Numbered from the stretch's first letter, positions 1 through 6,630 are shown. The stretch is 6,770 bases of DNA from Lentisphaeria bacterium (GCA_016287975.1 JAEEXV010000058.1:1-6770); one strand, 5' to 3'. Translations and numbers: made by a program. Notes: generated by a model not told the origin, from the letters alone.

Positions 1-142
1 CTCCCGCCGCCCGCCGATCGCAACCATCGCACACGCCACGTTGGCCGGCCGCGCGGGAGCGCGGCCCTCCCGCCGTACACAAATCGCCCCCCCGCACAGG
101 ACACGCCGAACGGCCGCGCGGGAGCGCGGCCCTCCCGCCGCC
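1..142. repeat. Left tandem repeat array, 65-66 bp units with GC-rich hairpins
   Basis: The 9-mer CTCCCGCCG recurs at 1, 67 and 132, giving a period of 65-66 bp, so about two full units are visible and the array probably continues left of the window. Each full unit has a hairpin with an 8-bp perfect stem (GGCCGCGC, loop GGGA, GCGCGGCC) at 47-66 and 112-131. A competing 7-bp stem (GCGGGAG with CTCCCGC) uses the 3' half of the first hairpin, for example 53-59 with 67-73, so the two folds exclude each other. Between the hairpins the units are less conserved but keep an ATCG core. The third unit fades out after about 150. No reading frame here looks coding. The function is unknown; it resembles a REP-type palindromic repeat family. 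Confidence 0.8.
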
Positions 143-319
143 CGCCAATCGCTGCCGGGGCGCAAGGGCCATTGGTGGGTCGTGGTTTGTCGGCGCCGGG
201 GGGGGGCGGCTTCATTTTCCGTTTTATTTTTTCATCCCTGGCTTTGCGAATTGAAAGATTCATGCCATATTGGGCGTATCAAAAATACACGGATGTTCTT
301 TTCAACAGGAGACATGGGC
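143..319 (+). promoter_or_regulatory. Non-coding leader upstream of the sbcD-sbcC fusion gene
   Basis: This stretch separates the left array from the fusion gene. It begins GC-rich, contains a run of nine G at 198-206, and then becomes T-rich (about 213-236) and A/T-rich up to the start codon, as expected of a promoter region in a GC-rich genome. A weak sigma-70-like candidate is TTGCGA (244-249) with TATTGG (268-273), 18 bp apart. An alternative -35 is TTGAAA (251-256), with no good -10 at standard spacing. No operator or riboswitch is evident. The reading frame of the gene is open through this stretch back to 41, but the translation is low-complexity and shows no family similarity, so I treat it as untranslated. 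Confidence 0.4.
307..312 (+). promoter_or_regulatory. Ribosome binding site that sets the start of the fusion gene
   Basis: AGGAGA lies here. Measured from AGGAG, the ATG at 320 is 8 nt away, an ideal spacing, whereas the in-frame ATG at 314 is only 2 nt away. The protein read from 320 begins MKILHIGDIHLG, a typical SbcD N-terminus with the first metal-binding motif at residues 8-10. Both arguments select 320. Confidence 0.85.
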
Positions 320-1591
320 ATGAAAATTCTTCATATTGGCGACATTCATCTGGGCTGCACGCTGGACGGGCAGCGTCGGAATCCGGAATTGGAGAAGGTG
401 TTCGCGTGGCTGGCGGAGACGGCGCGGAAGGAGCAGGCGGAGGCGGCGCTGCTGGCGGGGGACATCTTCGACAACGGACAACCCTCGAATGAGTCGCAGG
501 AGATGTACTACAAGCTGCTTGGGAGTCTGCTGAGGGCGGGCTGCCGCCAGATCGTGGTGATCGCGGGGAACCACGACCAGCCGAAGTTCCTGGAGGCACC
601 AGAGGGGCTGCTGCGCCAAATGGACATCCATGTCATTGGGCAGGTGGATCCCGATCAGCTGGAGCGCGAGATCATCGCGCTGGGCGATTCGTCCGCGCCC
701 TCGGCGCTGGTCTGCGCGGTGCCCTATCTGCGGGGCGGGGACGTGAGCGTGGTCTCCCCCGAATGGGCGAGCAGCGCCGAGCAGGCGCGCGAACAGGCGA
801 AAGCGATTCTCGCGCACTATCAGGCGGTCTATGGGAAGGCGGAGGCGCTGCGCGCGGGCCGGGCGATTCCGATTCTCGGCATGGGACATCTGGATGTCGT
901 GGACGATAGTTTCCGCGTGCCCGCGGGGAAGCAGATGGTGGGCGGTCTGCACGCGGTGGACTTCAGTGGGCTGCCGCCATTTGACTACCTGGCGCTGGGG
1001 CATATCCACAAGCCGAAGCCCGTCTGCGGGCGCGAGCATTGGCGCTATGCGGGGGCGCTGTTGCCAATGACCCTGGGGGAGGAGATGGCGGCGCCGCAGG
1101 TGACGCTGGTGGACACGGCGGATTTCGCGCATCCGCAGCCTCTTGAAATCCCCGCCACGTGCTTCCATAAGATGTGCGTGGTGCGCGGCGATTTGGCGGA
1201 ACTGCGGCGGCGTCTGGCGGAACTGCGGGAGCAAGGCGAGGAGGTCTGGGTCAAGACGGTCTACACTGGGGCGGAAGTGCTTCCGAACTGGAACATCGAC
1301 CTGCGCCAGGAGATGCGCGACACGCCAGTGAAAATCGTGCTGCCAGAGACGCGCCGCGAGACGCCTGACGGTGAGGCAGGCAAGAAACCCGATTCCGAGG
1401 TGGATCTAGTGGAGGCCTACGAGAACCTGACTCCGGAAAAGGTCTTCCTCGACTATCTCGACCACCGCATGGGCGTCACCGACCCCGCGCAGCGCGATGC
1501 GCTGGTGAAGCGCTTTCACGAATCGGCCGCGAAGGTCGAGGATCCGAGCGGGCAGAAGGAGGCGGCGCATCTGCATTCGACGCAGGGCGTC
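320..1591 (+). other. SbcD (Mre11-like) nuclease module, residues 1-424
   Basis: Calcineurin-like metallophosphoesterase core with the metal-binding motifs in order: GDIHLG (D8, H10), GDIFDNG (D48), GNHD (N84, H85, D86), GHLDVV (H190) and GHIHKP (H228, H230). These supply the two-Mn2+ site and the catalytic histidine of the Mre11/SbcD family. About residues 270-345 match the capping domain position. A charged stretch near 345-365 follows, then a predicted helical region (about 368-404, beginning ENLTPEKVFLDYL) that corresponds to the SbcD C-terminal segment known to dock on the base of the SbcC coiled coil. The remaining roughly 20 residues look like a flexible linker into SbcC. The motifs are seen directly; the capping and docking assignments come from the family layout. 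Confidence 0.93.
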
Positions 1592-4500
1592 ATGAAGTTC
1601 CGCCGCCTGTACTTCAAGAATGTCAATTCGCTGTACGGCGAACACATGATCGACTTCGATGCGGATACATTCAAGGGCGGCATCTTCCTCATCAGCGGCA
1701 ACACCGGCGCGGGAAAGTCCAGCATTCTGGACGCGATCTGCCTGGCGCTCTACGGCCGAACGCCTCGGGTGGAAAAAATCACCGCGACGGAGGACAGCGT
1801 CATGAGCGAGGGGACGCCGGAGTTGGCGGCGGAACTGACCTTCAGCATTGGCGAGACGTCCTATCGGGCGAGTTTTCGTCATGGGCGCACGCGGAAGGCG
1901 CAGAATCCCTTTGGGGCGCCAGAGCACAAGTTGTTTGTCGATGGTCATGAGGAGCCTGGTACAACGGGGGGCATCCGCAAAAAGATCAACGACCTGGTGG
2001 GGATGACAATCGACCAGTTCACGCGGTGCGTGCTTTTGGCGCAGGGCAGTTTCGATGCGTTCATGAAGGCGGATGCCAAGGAGCGCTCCGCGATCCTGAA
2101 GCGCATCACGGGGACGGAACTTTACACCCGCATCGGAGGGCAGATCAACCAGGACTATGTCGTGGTCAAGGAGGAATATGATACGGCGACTGCGGTGCTG
2201 AAAGGGATCACGGTTCCCAGGCAGGAAGAGGTGGAGGCGTTGCAGGGGGAGGCGGAGGCCGCCAAGGCGGAGCATGAGCGTCTCTTGAAGGAGACCGCGC
2301 GCCTGAAGGAGGTCGAAAAGTGCTTTGCGGAGGTCGAGACTGCGGAGGCGGGGCAGAAGGCCGCCGAGGCGGCGGTCGAGAAGGCAGCGGAGGCACTGGA
2401 CCAGGCGTCGCCCATGCGCCAGGAGCATGCGGATGGGCTGCGTGCCCAGAAATGCGAGGAGGCCTATCGACAGAAGGTGCAGAAGGCCGCCGAGGAGAAG
2501 AATGCCCGCGAGGCGGTGGAGAAACTGGTCGCCAGGCAGCCTGAATTGAAGCAGGCAGCCGAGCATGCGCGGCAGGAGTTGTCGCGTCTGACGGCGGAGT
2601 TGGAGGCGGTGGCCCAGGACGCGGCGAAGCAGCAGGAACTCTTCCGCGCGGTCCGCGAACTGGACACGCGGCGAAGCGAGGCGAAGCGGAGCCAGGCGGA
2701 GGCGCAGAACGCGTTCGCGAATGCGCGCAAGGCCGTGGCCGAAGCGGTCGCGGCGTTTGCGGCGCGCCAGAAGACCTGGGAGGAGGCGCAGGCGCAGTCG
2801 GCGGAGGCCTCTGCCTATCTGGAGGCACACGGGGCGGATGATGTGCTGGCGCACCAGCGGCCCGTGTGGGAGGAACAGCGCAGACAGGTCGTCGCCGACG
2901 AGGCGGACGTGGAAAGACAGGCGCAGACCGTGGAGGGGCTTCAGAAGGCGCAGAAACGGGAAGAGACCAGACTCAAGAAACTGAAGCAGTCTCTGTCGGA
3001 GGCGGAGGCGGGGAGTGCGCGTCTGGTGGCGGAGGCCGCCGACACGGAGGCGAAGTTGCAGGCGCATTTGGGTGGGAAGACGCAGCAGGAGCTGGAGAAG
3101 ATTCGCGAGGCGGCGCTTCGCGTCAAGAACTACTGGGAACAGGCCATGGGCTATGCGGAACAGCGCCACAAGTTGAAGGCGAACGAGGCATGCCCGCTGT
3201 GCGGTTCGAAGGAGCACCCGTTTTGCGACCACGAACCAGAGGCGGATCCGCAGGATGCGGTGATTCAGACGGTGGATGCGCAGTTGAAGGGCGCGCAGGA
3301 GTGCAATCAGCGTCTGGCGGATCTGGCGCTGGCGCAGGAAAAGCAGAAGGGAGAGGTCGCCAATGCACGGACAATGTGCGGCAACCAAGAGGAGACGCTG
3401 AAGCGGACGACATCGGAGTTGGAGGCGGCGACGGCGCGGTTGACGGAACTCCGAAGCAAGGCGTCGGAAGCCGCGTCGGCGCTCACGGCTGCCTTGCGGG
3501 AGGCATTGCAGGTCGAATGGAGCGATCACTCGATGCTGCCGCAGGAACTGTCGTCGCGTATCCAGGCGTATGCGGATGCGCAGCGGCAGGTGGCCGCCTT
3601 GGCGGCCGCGCAGCAGGAGTTCGAGAACGCCAGGAGCGCCCATCAGGCTTCCCGCGAGACGCTGGAGCAGAATCTGCGGCAGAGCGAGCAGGATCTGGAG
3701 CGGAAGAAGGCCGAGTGCGACGCGATGGATCGCGAGCGCCAGGCAAAGTTCGGCGATGCGGATGTTGCGGCATGCGAAAAGACCTTGGACGCAAAGGTAA
3801 AAGCCGCACAGGCGGCGAAAGAGGCGGCGGTGACGGCCGCCACGCGGGCGGAGTACGAATGGAACGGCAACCAGAAGCAGCAGGCCGAGGCGAAGGCGAA
3901 GGCGGAGGCCTTGGCGTCAGTCGCGGAGCAGGCCGCGCGGGAGTTCGCGGCGTTGCTCGCGGACAACGGATTCAACGGCGAGGATGAGTTCCTGGCCAGA
4001 CGGCGCACGGCGGAGCAGTTGCAGGCGTTGTCGAAGCAGTTGCAGGCGCTGGACACGGCGCTGGCGACGGCGAAAGCCACCCTGGAGGAACGCCGCCGTC
4101 AACTCGCCGAACGGCGCGGGAAGCTGCCGACTGGCGTGGAGCGCGCGGCAAATCTGGCGGCGGTGGAGGAAGGTGAGCATCAGACGAACGAAGCCCTTGC
4201 CAAGTTGACCAGGCTGGCGGGGGAGGTGAAAGCCGCGCTGGACACGCAGGAACGCCTCAAGGAAGCGCAGTGCCGTTGCGATGAACTGAAGCCGAACTAT
4301 GACCTGTGGAATCTTCTGAACGACAAATTCGGATCCACCCAAACGACGGACCGCTTCGGGAGCATCGCGCAGGGGTATACCTTCCGAGTGCTGCTGCAAT
4401 TCGCGAACCGACGCCGTCTGGCCTCTTTGCAGCGCCATTTCACGCTGGACAACGATGCGAAGGAGCCGTTGGAACTCAACGTCATCGACCATTACCGCGG

Positions 4501-4912
4501 CGACATCGTCCGGACTTCGAGGAACCTCTCTGGCGGGGAATGTTTCGAGGTCAGCCTGGCGCTGGCGCTCGGTCTTGCCGAGATGAGCGCCTACAGCCAG
4601 AACGCCCGCCTCGGCAATGTCCTGCTCGACGAGGGCTTCGGCACGCTGGACGAGGAGGCGCTCGACAGTGCCATCGAACTGCTTATGGAATTGCAGGGGA
4701 CGGACCGCAAGTTGGTCGGCATCATCAGCCATGTGGCCCGCCTCAAGGAGCGCATCCCTGCCCAGATTGAAGTGCGGAACACCGGCGGGATGGGCGAATT
4801 GTCTGGCGCGGGGGTCCTGGATGTCGGCGAAATCCGACGCCAATGGGGGCTGGATCATCCGAAAGAGGCGGAAAATACCGGACGGAAACGTAAAAAGCAG
4901 GCGGCGGAATGA
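320..4912 (+). CDS. sbcDC: SbcD-SbcC fusion: Mre11/Rad50-type DNA repair exonuclease in one polypeptide
   Basis: A single frame of 1530 residues joins an entire SbcD (about 1-404) through a linker (about 405-424) to an entire SbcC (425-1530). In most bacteria sbcD and sbcC are adjacent genes making about 400 and 1050 residues, so both halves are full length. SbcCD is an ATP-dependent double-strand exonuclease and single-strand endonuclease acting on nucleoid DNA ends, protein-blocked ends and hairpins. All active-site motifs of both subunits are visible (see the module entries), so the product should be active, with subunits fixed at 1:1. Of the 20 linker codons, 17 end in G or C like the rest of the gene, which argues against a frameshift artefact. 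The lysine/arginine-rich tail (GRKRKKQAAE) is unremarkable. No co-directional partner gene follows; repeat DNA begins directly after the stop. The family call is secure. The gene symbol is descriptive, not established. Confidence 0.96.
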   Translation: MKILHIGDIHLGCTLDGQRRNPELEKVFAWLAETARKEQAEAALLAGDIFDNGQPSNESQEMYYKLLGSLLRAGCRQIVVIAGNHDQPKFLEAPEGLLRQMDIHVIGQVDPDQLEREIIALGDSSAPSALVCAVPYLRGGDVSVVSPEWASSAEQAREQAKAILAHYQAVYGKAEALRAGRAIPILGMGHLDVVDDSFRVPAGKQMVGGLHAVDFSGLPPFDYLALGHIHKPKPVCGREHWRYAGALLPMTLGEEMAAPQVTLVDTADFAHPQPLEIPATCFHKMCVVRGDLAELRRRLAELREQGEEVWVKTVYTGAEVLPNWNIDLRQEMRDTPVKIVLPETRRETPDGEAGKKPDSEVDLVEAYENLTPEKVFLDYLDHRMGVTDPAQRDALVKRFHESAAKVEDPSGQKEAAHLHSTQGVMKFRRLYFKNVNSLYGEHMIDFDADTFKGGIFLISGNTGAGKSSILDAICLALYGRTPRVEKITATEDSVMSEGTPELAAELTFSIGETSYRASFRHGRTRKAQNPFGAPEHKLFVDGHEEPGTTGGIRKKINDLVGMTIDQFTRCVLLAQGSFDAFMKADAKERSAILKRITGTELYTRIGGQINQDYVVVKEEYDTATAVLKGITVPRQEEVEALQGEAEAAKAEHERLLKETARLKEVEKCFAEVETAEAGQKAAEAAVEKAAEALDQASPMRQEHADGLRAQKCEEAYRQKVQKAAEEKNAREAVEKLVARQPELKQAAEHARQELSRLTAELEAVAQDAAKQQELFRAVRELDTRRSEAKRSQAEAQNAFANARKAVAEAVAAFAARQKTWEEAQAQSAEASAYLEAHGADDVLAHQRPVWEEQRRQVVADEADVERQAQTVEGLQKAQKREETRLKKLKQSLSEAEAGSARLVAEAADTEAKLQAHLGGKTQQELEKIREAALRVKNYWEQAMGYAEQRHKLKANEACPLCGSKEHPFCDHEPEADPQDAVIQTVDAQLKGAQECNQRLADLALAQEKQKGEVANARTMCGNQEETLKRTTSELEAATARLTELRSKASEAASALTAALREALQVEWSDHSMLPQELSSRIQAYADAQRQVAALAAAQQEFENARSAHQASRETLEQNLRQSEQDLERKKAECDAMDRERQAKFGDADVAACEKTLDAKVKAAQAAKEAAVTAATRAEYEWNGNQKQQAEAKAKAEALASVAEQAAREFAALLADNGFNGEDEFLARRRTAEQLQALSKQLQALDTALATAKATLEERRRQLAERRGKLPTGVERAANLAAVEEGEHQTNEALAKLTRLAGEVKAALDTQERLKEAQCRCDELKPNYDLWNLLNDKFGSTQTTDRFGSIAQGYTFRVLLQFANRRRLASLQRHFTLDNDAKEPLELNVIDHYRGDIVRTSRNLSGGECFEVSLALALGLAEMSAYSQNARLGNVLLDEGFGTLDEEALDSAIELLMELQGTDRKLVGIISHVARLKERIPAQIEVRNTGGMGELSGAGVLDVGEIRRQWGLDHPKEAENTGRKRKKQAAE
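1592..4909 (+). other. SbcC (Rad50-like) SMC-family ATPase module, residues 425-1530
   Basis: This module begins at an internal methionine (MKFRRLYFKNVNSL), a typical SbcC N-terminus. The Walker A loop GNTGAGKSS is at 460-468. A long Ala/Glu/Gln/Lys-rich region with coiled-coil character runs from about 630 to 1330 and is broken near its middle by the zinc hook CPLCGSKEHP (C958 and C961), where two SbcC arms dimerise around one Zn2+. The ABC signature LSGGE is at 1403-1407, the Walker B LLDE has D1437 and E1438 followed by the D-loop GTLDE, and the H-switch histidine is H1471 in IISHV. The 1106 residues are near the usual SbcC length. ATP-driven engagement of the two heads gates DNA access to the SbcD active site. 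The signature continues ECFEV, so a cysteine follows the glutamate; I see no clear consequence. Confidence 0.95.
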
Positions 4913-4915
4913 GCA

Positions 4916-5176
4916 GGGGCTGCGCCTTATGCGGGGCGGGCAATCGTGGCTTTGCCAGCGGGCTAAGCCCGCTGGCACACGCTTGGCGGCTGGCGGTGCC
5001 TGCGCGGGGCTGGAGCGCGGGGAATCGGGGCTTTGCCAGCGGGCAAGCCCGCTGGCACACGCCGAGCGGATGGCGGTGCCTGCGCCTTGTGCGGGCGGGG
5101 GATTAGGGGCTTTTCCAGCGGGCAAGCCCGCTGGAACACGCCGAGCGGCTGGCGGTGCCTGCGCGGGGCTGGAGCG
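4916..5176. repeat. Right tandem repeat array, left part (units A-C)
   Basis: The array starts a few bases after the sbcDC stop. Each ~80 bp unit carries a palindrome with arms CCAGCGGGC and GCCCGCTGG around a 2-3 nt centre, at 4954-4976, 5035-5056 and 5115-5134 (spacings 81 and 79-80). Each palindrome is followed by A(C/A)ACGC and a GCGG(C/A)TGGCGGTGCCTGCG block. Two alternative spacers then alternate between palindromes: one with GGGGCTGGAGCGCGGGG (A to B, and C onward) and one with CCTTNTGCGGG (before A, and B to C). Unit C is cut by the insertion sequence at 5176/5177 and resumes at 6671. The short reading frames across this region are repeat translations and are not credible genes. Function unknown. 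No T-run follows any palindrome, so these are not classical terminators. Confidence 0.88.
5169..5176. repeat. Target site duplication, left copy
   Basis: CTGGAGCG is found here and again at 6663-6670, directly abutting the two ends of the insertion sequence. Eight base pairs fits the 8-9 bp duplications made by IS256-family transposases. Flanking bases differ (G/T before, G/C after), so the duplication is exactly 8 bp. Confidence 0.88.
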
Positions 5177-5216
5177 GATTGTGTTTGTCAAGTTCTGCAA
5201 ATTAAAAAGTCATGGT
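5177..5216 (+). repeat. Left terminal inverted repeat of the IS
   Basis: Compared with the reverse complement of 6623-6662, the inner 22 bases (5195-5216: CTGC, an A-rich 10-mer, GTCATGGT) match at 19 of 22 positions, while the outer 18 match at only 7, including a shared TGT. The well-matched inner block is the likely transposase-binding site. The weak outer match is unusual, but the target duplication supports this outer boundary. Confidence 0.75.
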
Positions 5217-5226
5217 TTTCCTTTAG

Positions 5227-5290
5227 ACCGGCTGGGAACCTTTTTTTTGCCACTGCGCAGCAGGGGCAAAAAAAACGGTGAGCAGCCGGT
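5227..5290. other. Long interrupted inverted repeat at the 3' end of the IS
   Basis: Nested pairing is visible: ACCGGCTG (5227-5234) with CAGCCGGT (5283-5290), ACC (5238-5240) with GGT (5277-5279), and T8-GCC (5241-5251) with GGC-A8 (5265-5275). The central loop contains the 8-bp palindrome CTGCGCAG (5253-5260). It lies 54 bp past the transposase stop, between the gene and the left terminus. The U-tracts lie inside the stem, so it is not a standard intrinsic terminator on either strand, but it could slow or end transcription or protect the IS end from outside transcription. Confidence 0.6.
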
Positions 5291-5291
5291 C

Positions 5292-5307
5292 CCCGCCGCA
5301 AGGCGGG
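5292..5307. other. Small hairpin just past the transposase gene
   Basis: CCCGCC (5292-5297) and GGCGGG (5302-5307) form a perfect 6-bp GC stem with a GCAA tetraloop on the plus strand (UUGC on the transposase mRNA strand). It sits 36 bp beyond the transposase stop codon. No U-run follows directly on the minus strand; the nearest is about 15 nt further on, inside the larger inverted repeat. A role in ending the transposase transcript is possible but not shown. Confidence 0.4.
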
Positions 5308-5343
5308 AAATCACCTGGTTGCTTCAATTGGGATGGTTCTGTT

Positions 5344-6570
5344 TCATGCCACGTCCGGGGCGGCAGGCGTTCCGCGCGCCGGCGTTGCGGGGCGCATCTG
5401 CCGGTGCTCCTTGAGTTCCTCCATGTTCAGGTACCGTGTCGCCTCCAGCCATTCCTCGTGGATCTCCATCGCGAGGGCGCGGACGAGCCGCAGGCAGCTG
5501 GCCGGGTTCGGGAAGACCCGCACGATCTGCGTCCTGCGCTTGATCTCCTGGTTGAGGCGCTCCAGCATGTTGGTGGACTTCATGTGCTTGTGGTGGCCGG
5601 CGGGCAGCCGGTAGAAGGAGAGCGTCTCCCCGATGTTCTCCTCGACCCAGTCGCAGAGCTGCGGATACCTGCCCTGCCACTTGGCCAGCCACGCGCGCAG
5701 GTCGTTGCGCGCCTCGCCGATGTCCCTGCGGTCGTAGATCCACCGCAGCTCGGTGAGGCAGTCCGGGTCGGCCTTGCGCGGCAGGCGCGCCAGGGCGTTC
5801 CGGAGGAAATGGACGTAGCATCTCTGCCAGGTCGCGTCGGGGAACATCTCGCCCACCGCCCGGCGGATGCCGCAGTGGTCGTCGCTGACGACGAACTCCA
5901 CCCCGTGGAGCCCCCGCCTCTTCAGCCCCGCCAGGAAGTCCTTCCAGAACACGGTGCTCTCCCTCGAGGCCAGCTCGACCCCGAGCACCTCGCGCCGCCC
6001 GTCCCAGCCGATCCCCAGGGCGACCAGCACGGCCTGGCTCTGCACGCACCCGTCGACCCGCACCTTCTCGTACCTGGCGTCGAGCAGGATGTACGGGTAT
6101 TCCGCCTCCAGCCGCCGCCCCGCGAACTTCGCCAGCGCCCCGTCCAGCCTCGAGGCCAGCTCGCTGACGGTGGACGCGCTGTAGCCCACCCCGCACAGCT
6201 CCTCCGTGATCCGGGAGACCTTCCGGGTGGACACCCCCTGGATGTACATCTCCATCAGGGCCCCCACCAGCGCCTTCTCGCTGCGCTGGTAGCGCGCGAA
6301 CACCTCGGTGCTGAACTGGCCGTCCCGGTCCTGGGGGACGCGCAGCTCGATCAGCCCCACGCGCGTCCGCAGGCTCCGGGTATAGTGCCCCGAGCGGTAG
6401 ACGCGCCGGCTCTCGGTCCGCTCGTAGCGGCCCGCCCCGGCCACCACGTCCATCTGCTGCTCCAGGACCTCCTCCAGGGCATTCCTCAGCAGTTCCCTGA
6501 GCGCATCCGAATTTTGGGTGAACATTTCCTTGACAGATTCCGGAACAGAAGTTACATTCTTAATGGTCAT
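5344..6570 (-). CDS. IS256-family (mutator-type) DDE transposase
   Basis: The 408-residue protein catalyses excision and integration of its own element. The catalytic triad is D164 (ILLDARY), D230 (VVSDDH) and E337 (NMLERLN); spacings of 66 and 107 residues are those expected for IS256. The family signature WQRCYVHFLRN (C251, H254) lies between the second D and the E, and K344 sits seven residues after E337, as in the family. The N-terminal part (about 1-145, with YRSGHYTRSLRTRVG and a helical VSTRKVSRITEEL region) corresponds to the DNA-binding domain. Length is normal (about 390-420). The last ~17 residues are Ala/Pro-rich and look dispensable. Start chosen at 6570: the Shine-Dalgarno AAAGGAG (6583-6589) is 12 nt upstream, and the ATG at 6577 is out of frame. 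No frameshift or premature stop. Its start codon lies in an inverted repeat (separate entry). Confidence 0.97.
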   Translation of the reverse strand: MTIKNVTSVPESVKEMFTQNSDALRELLRNALEEVLEQQMDVVAGAGRYERTESRRVYRSGHYTRSLRTRVGLIELRVPQDRDGQFSTEVFARYQRSEKALVGALMEMYIQGVSTRKVSRITEELCGVGYSASTVSELASRLDGALAKFAGRRLEAEYPYILLDARYEKVRVDGCVQSQAVLVALGIGWDGRREVLGVELASRESTVFWKDFLAGLKRRGLHGVEFVVSDDHCGIRRAVGEMFPDATWQRCYVHFLRNALARLPRKADPDCLTELRWIYDRRDIGEARNDLRAWLAKWQGRYPQLCDWVEENIGETLSFYRLPAGHHKHMKSTNMLERLNQEIKRRTQIVRVFPNPASCLRLVRALAMEIHEEWLEATRYLNMEELKEHRQMRPATPARGTPAAPDVA

Positions 6571-6630
6571 GGTACATCGGGGCTCCTTTCCCCTGTTTTG
6601 GTTTGGTAACTAAACAAAATGTACCATGAC
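6566..6630 (-). promoter_or_regulatory. Transposase leader with inverted repeat that can hide the start codon
   Basis: GTCATGGTACAT at 6566-6577 is the exact reverse complement of ATGTACCATGAC at 6619-6630, a perfect 12-bp pair with a 41-nt loop. In the transposase mRNA the 3' arm contains the AUG (6570-6568). Within the loop GGGG/CCCC (6579-6582 and 6590-6593) closes a 7-nt loop that is itself the Shine-Dalgarno AAAGGAG (6583-6589). A transcript that includes both arms, meaning one entering from outside the IS, would have both start signals structured. A transcript begun inside, downstream of 6619, would lack the 5' arm. Pairing is seen directly; the regulatory role is inferred from comparable leaders in other insertion sequences. 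Confidence 0.6.

Noticed and set aside
41..319. Upstream extension of the fusion gene to a TTG at 41
   Set aside because: The 93 extra residues translate hairpin repeat DNA and an AT-rich leader, have no family similarity, and lie before a well-placed Shine-Dalgarno and a canonical SbcD N-terminus at 320.
1530..1600. SbcD-SbcC fusion caused by a sequencing frameshift
   Set aside because: Third-position G/C bias continues unbroken through the linker in the fusion frame (17 of 20 codons), and the alternative frame gives an unlikely arginine-rich peptide. Reads were not available, so it is not fully excluded.
1406..3643. 745-codon open frame on the minus strand inside sbcC
   Set aside because: Its Leu/Arg-rich translation is the mirror of the Ala/Glu-rich coiled coil. 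Strong G/C third positions remove stops from the antisense frame. It shows no domain.
4954..4976. Intrinsic terminator for sbcDC
   Set aside because: The palindrome is strong, but GGC-rich sequence follows it instead of a T-run, and identical palindromes recur in tandem away from any gene end.
4617..5414. Plus-strand frames running from the end of sbcC through the repeat array
   Set aside because: They overlap the conserved SbcC C-terminus in another frame and then read repeat units (recurring ASGQARW-like peptides). No ribosome site supports them.
5278..6609. 443-codon plus-strand open frame opposite the transposase
   Set aside because: It is a low-complexity Pro/Leu/Arg/His-rich shadow of a gene with clear DDE motifs on the other strand.
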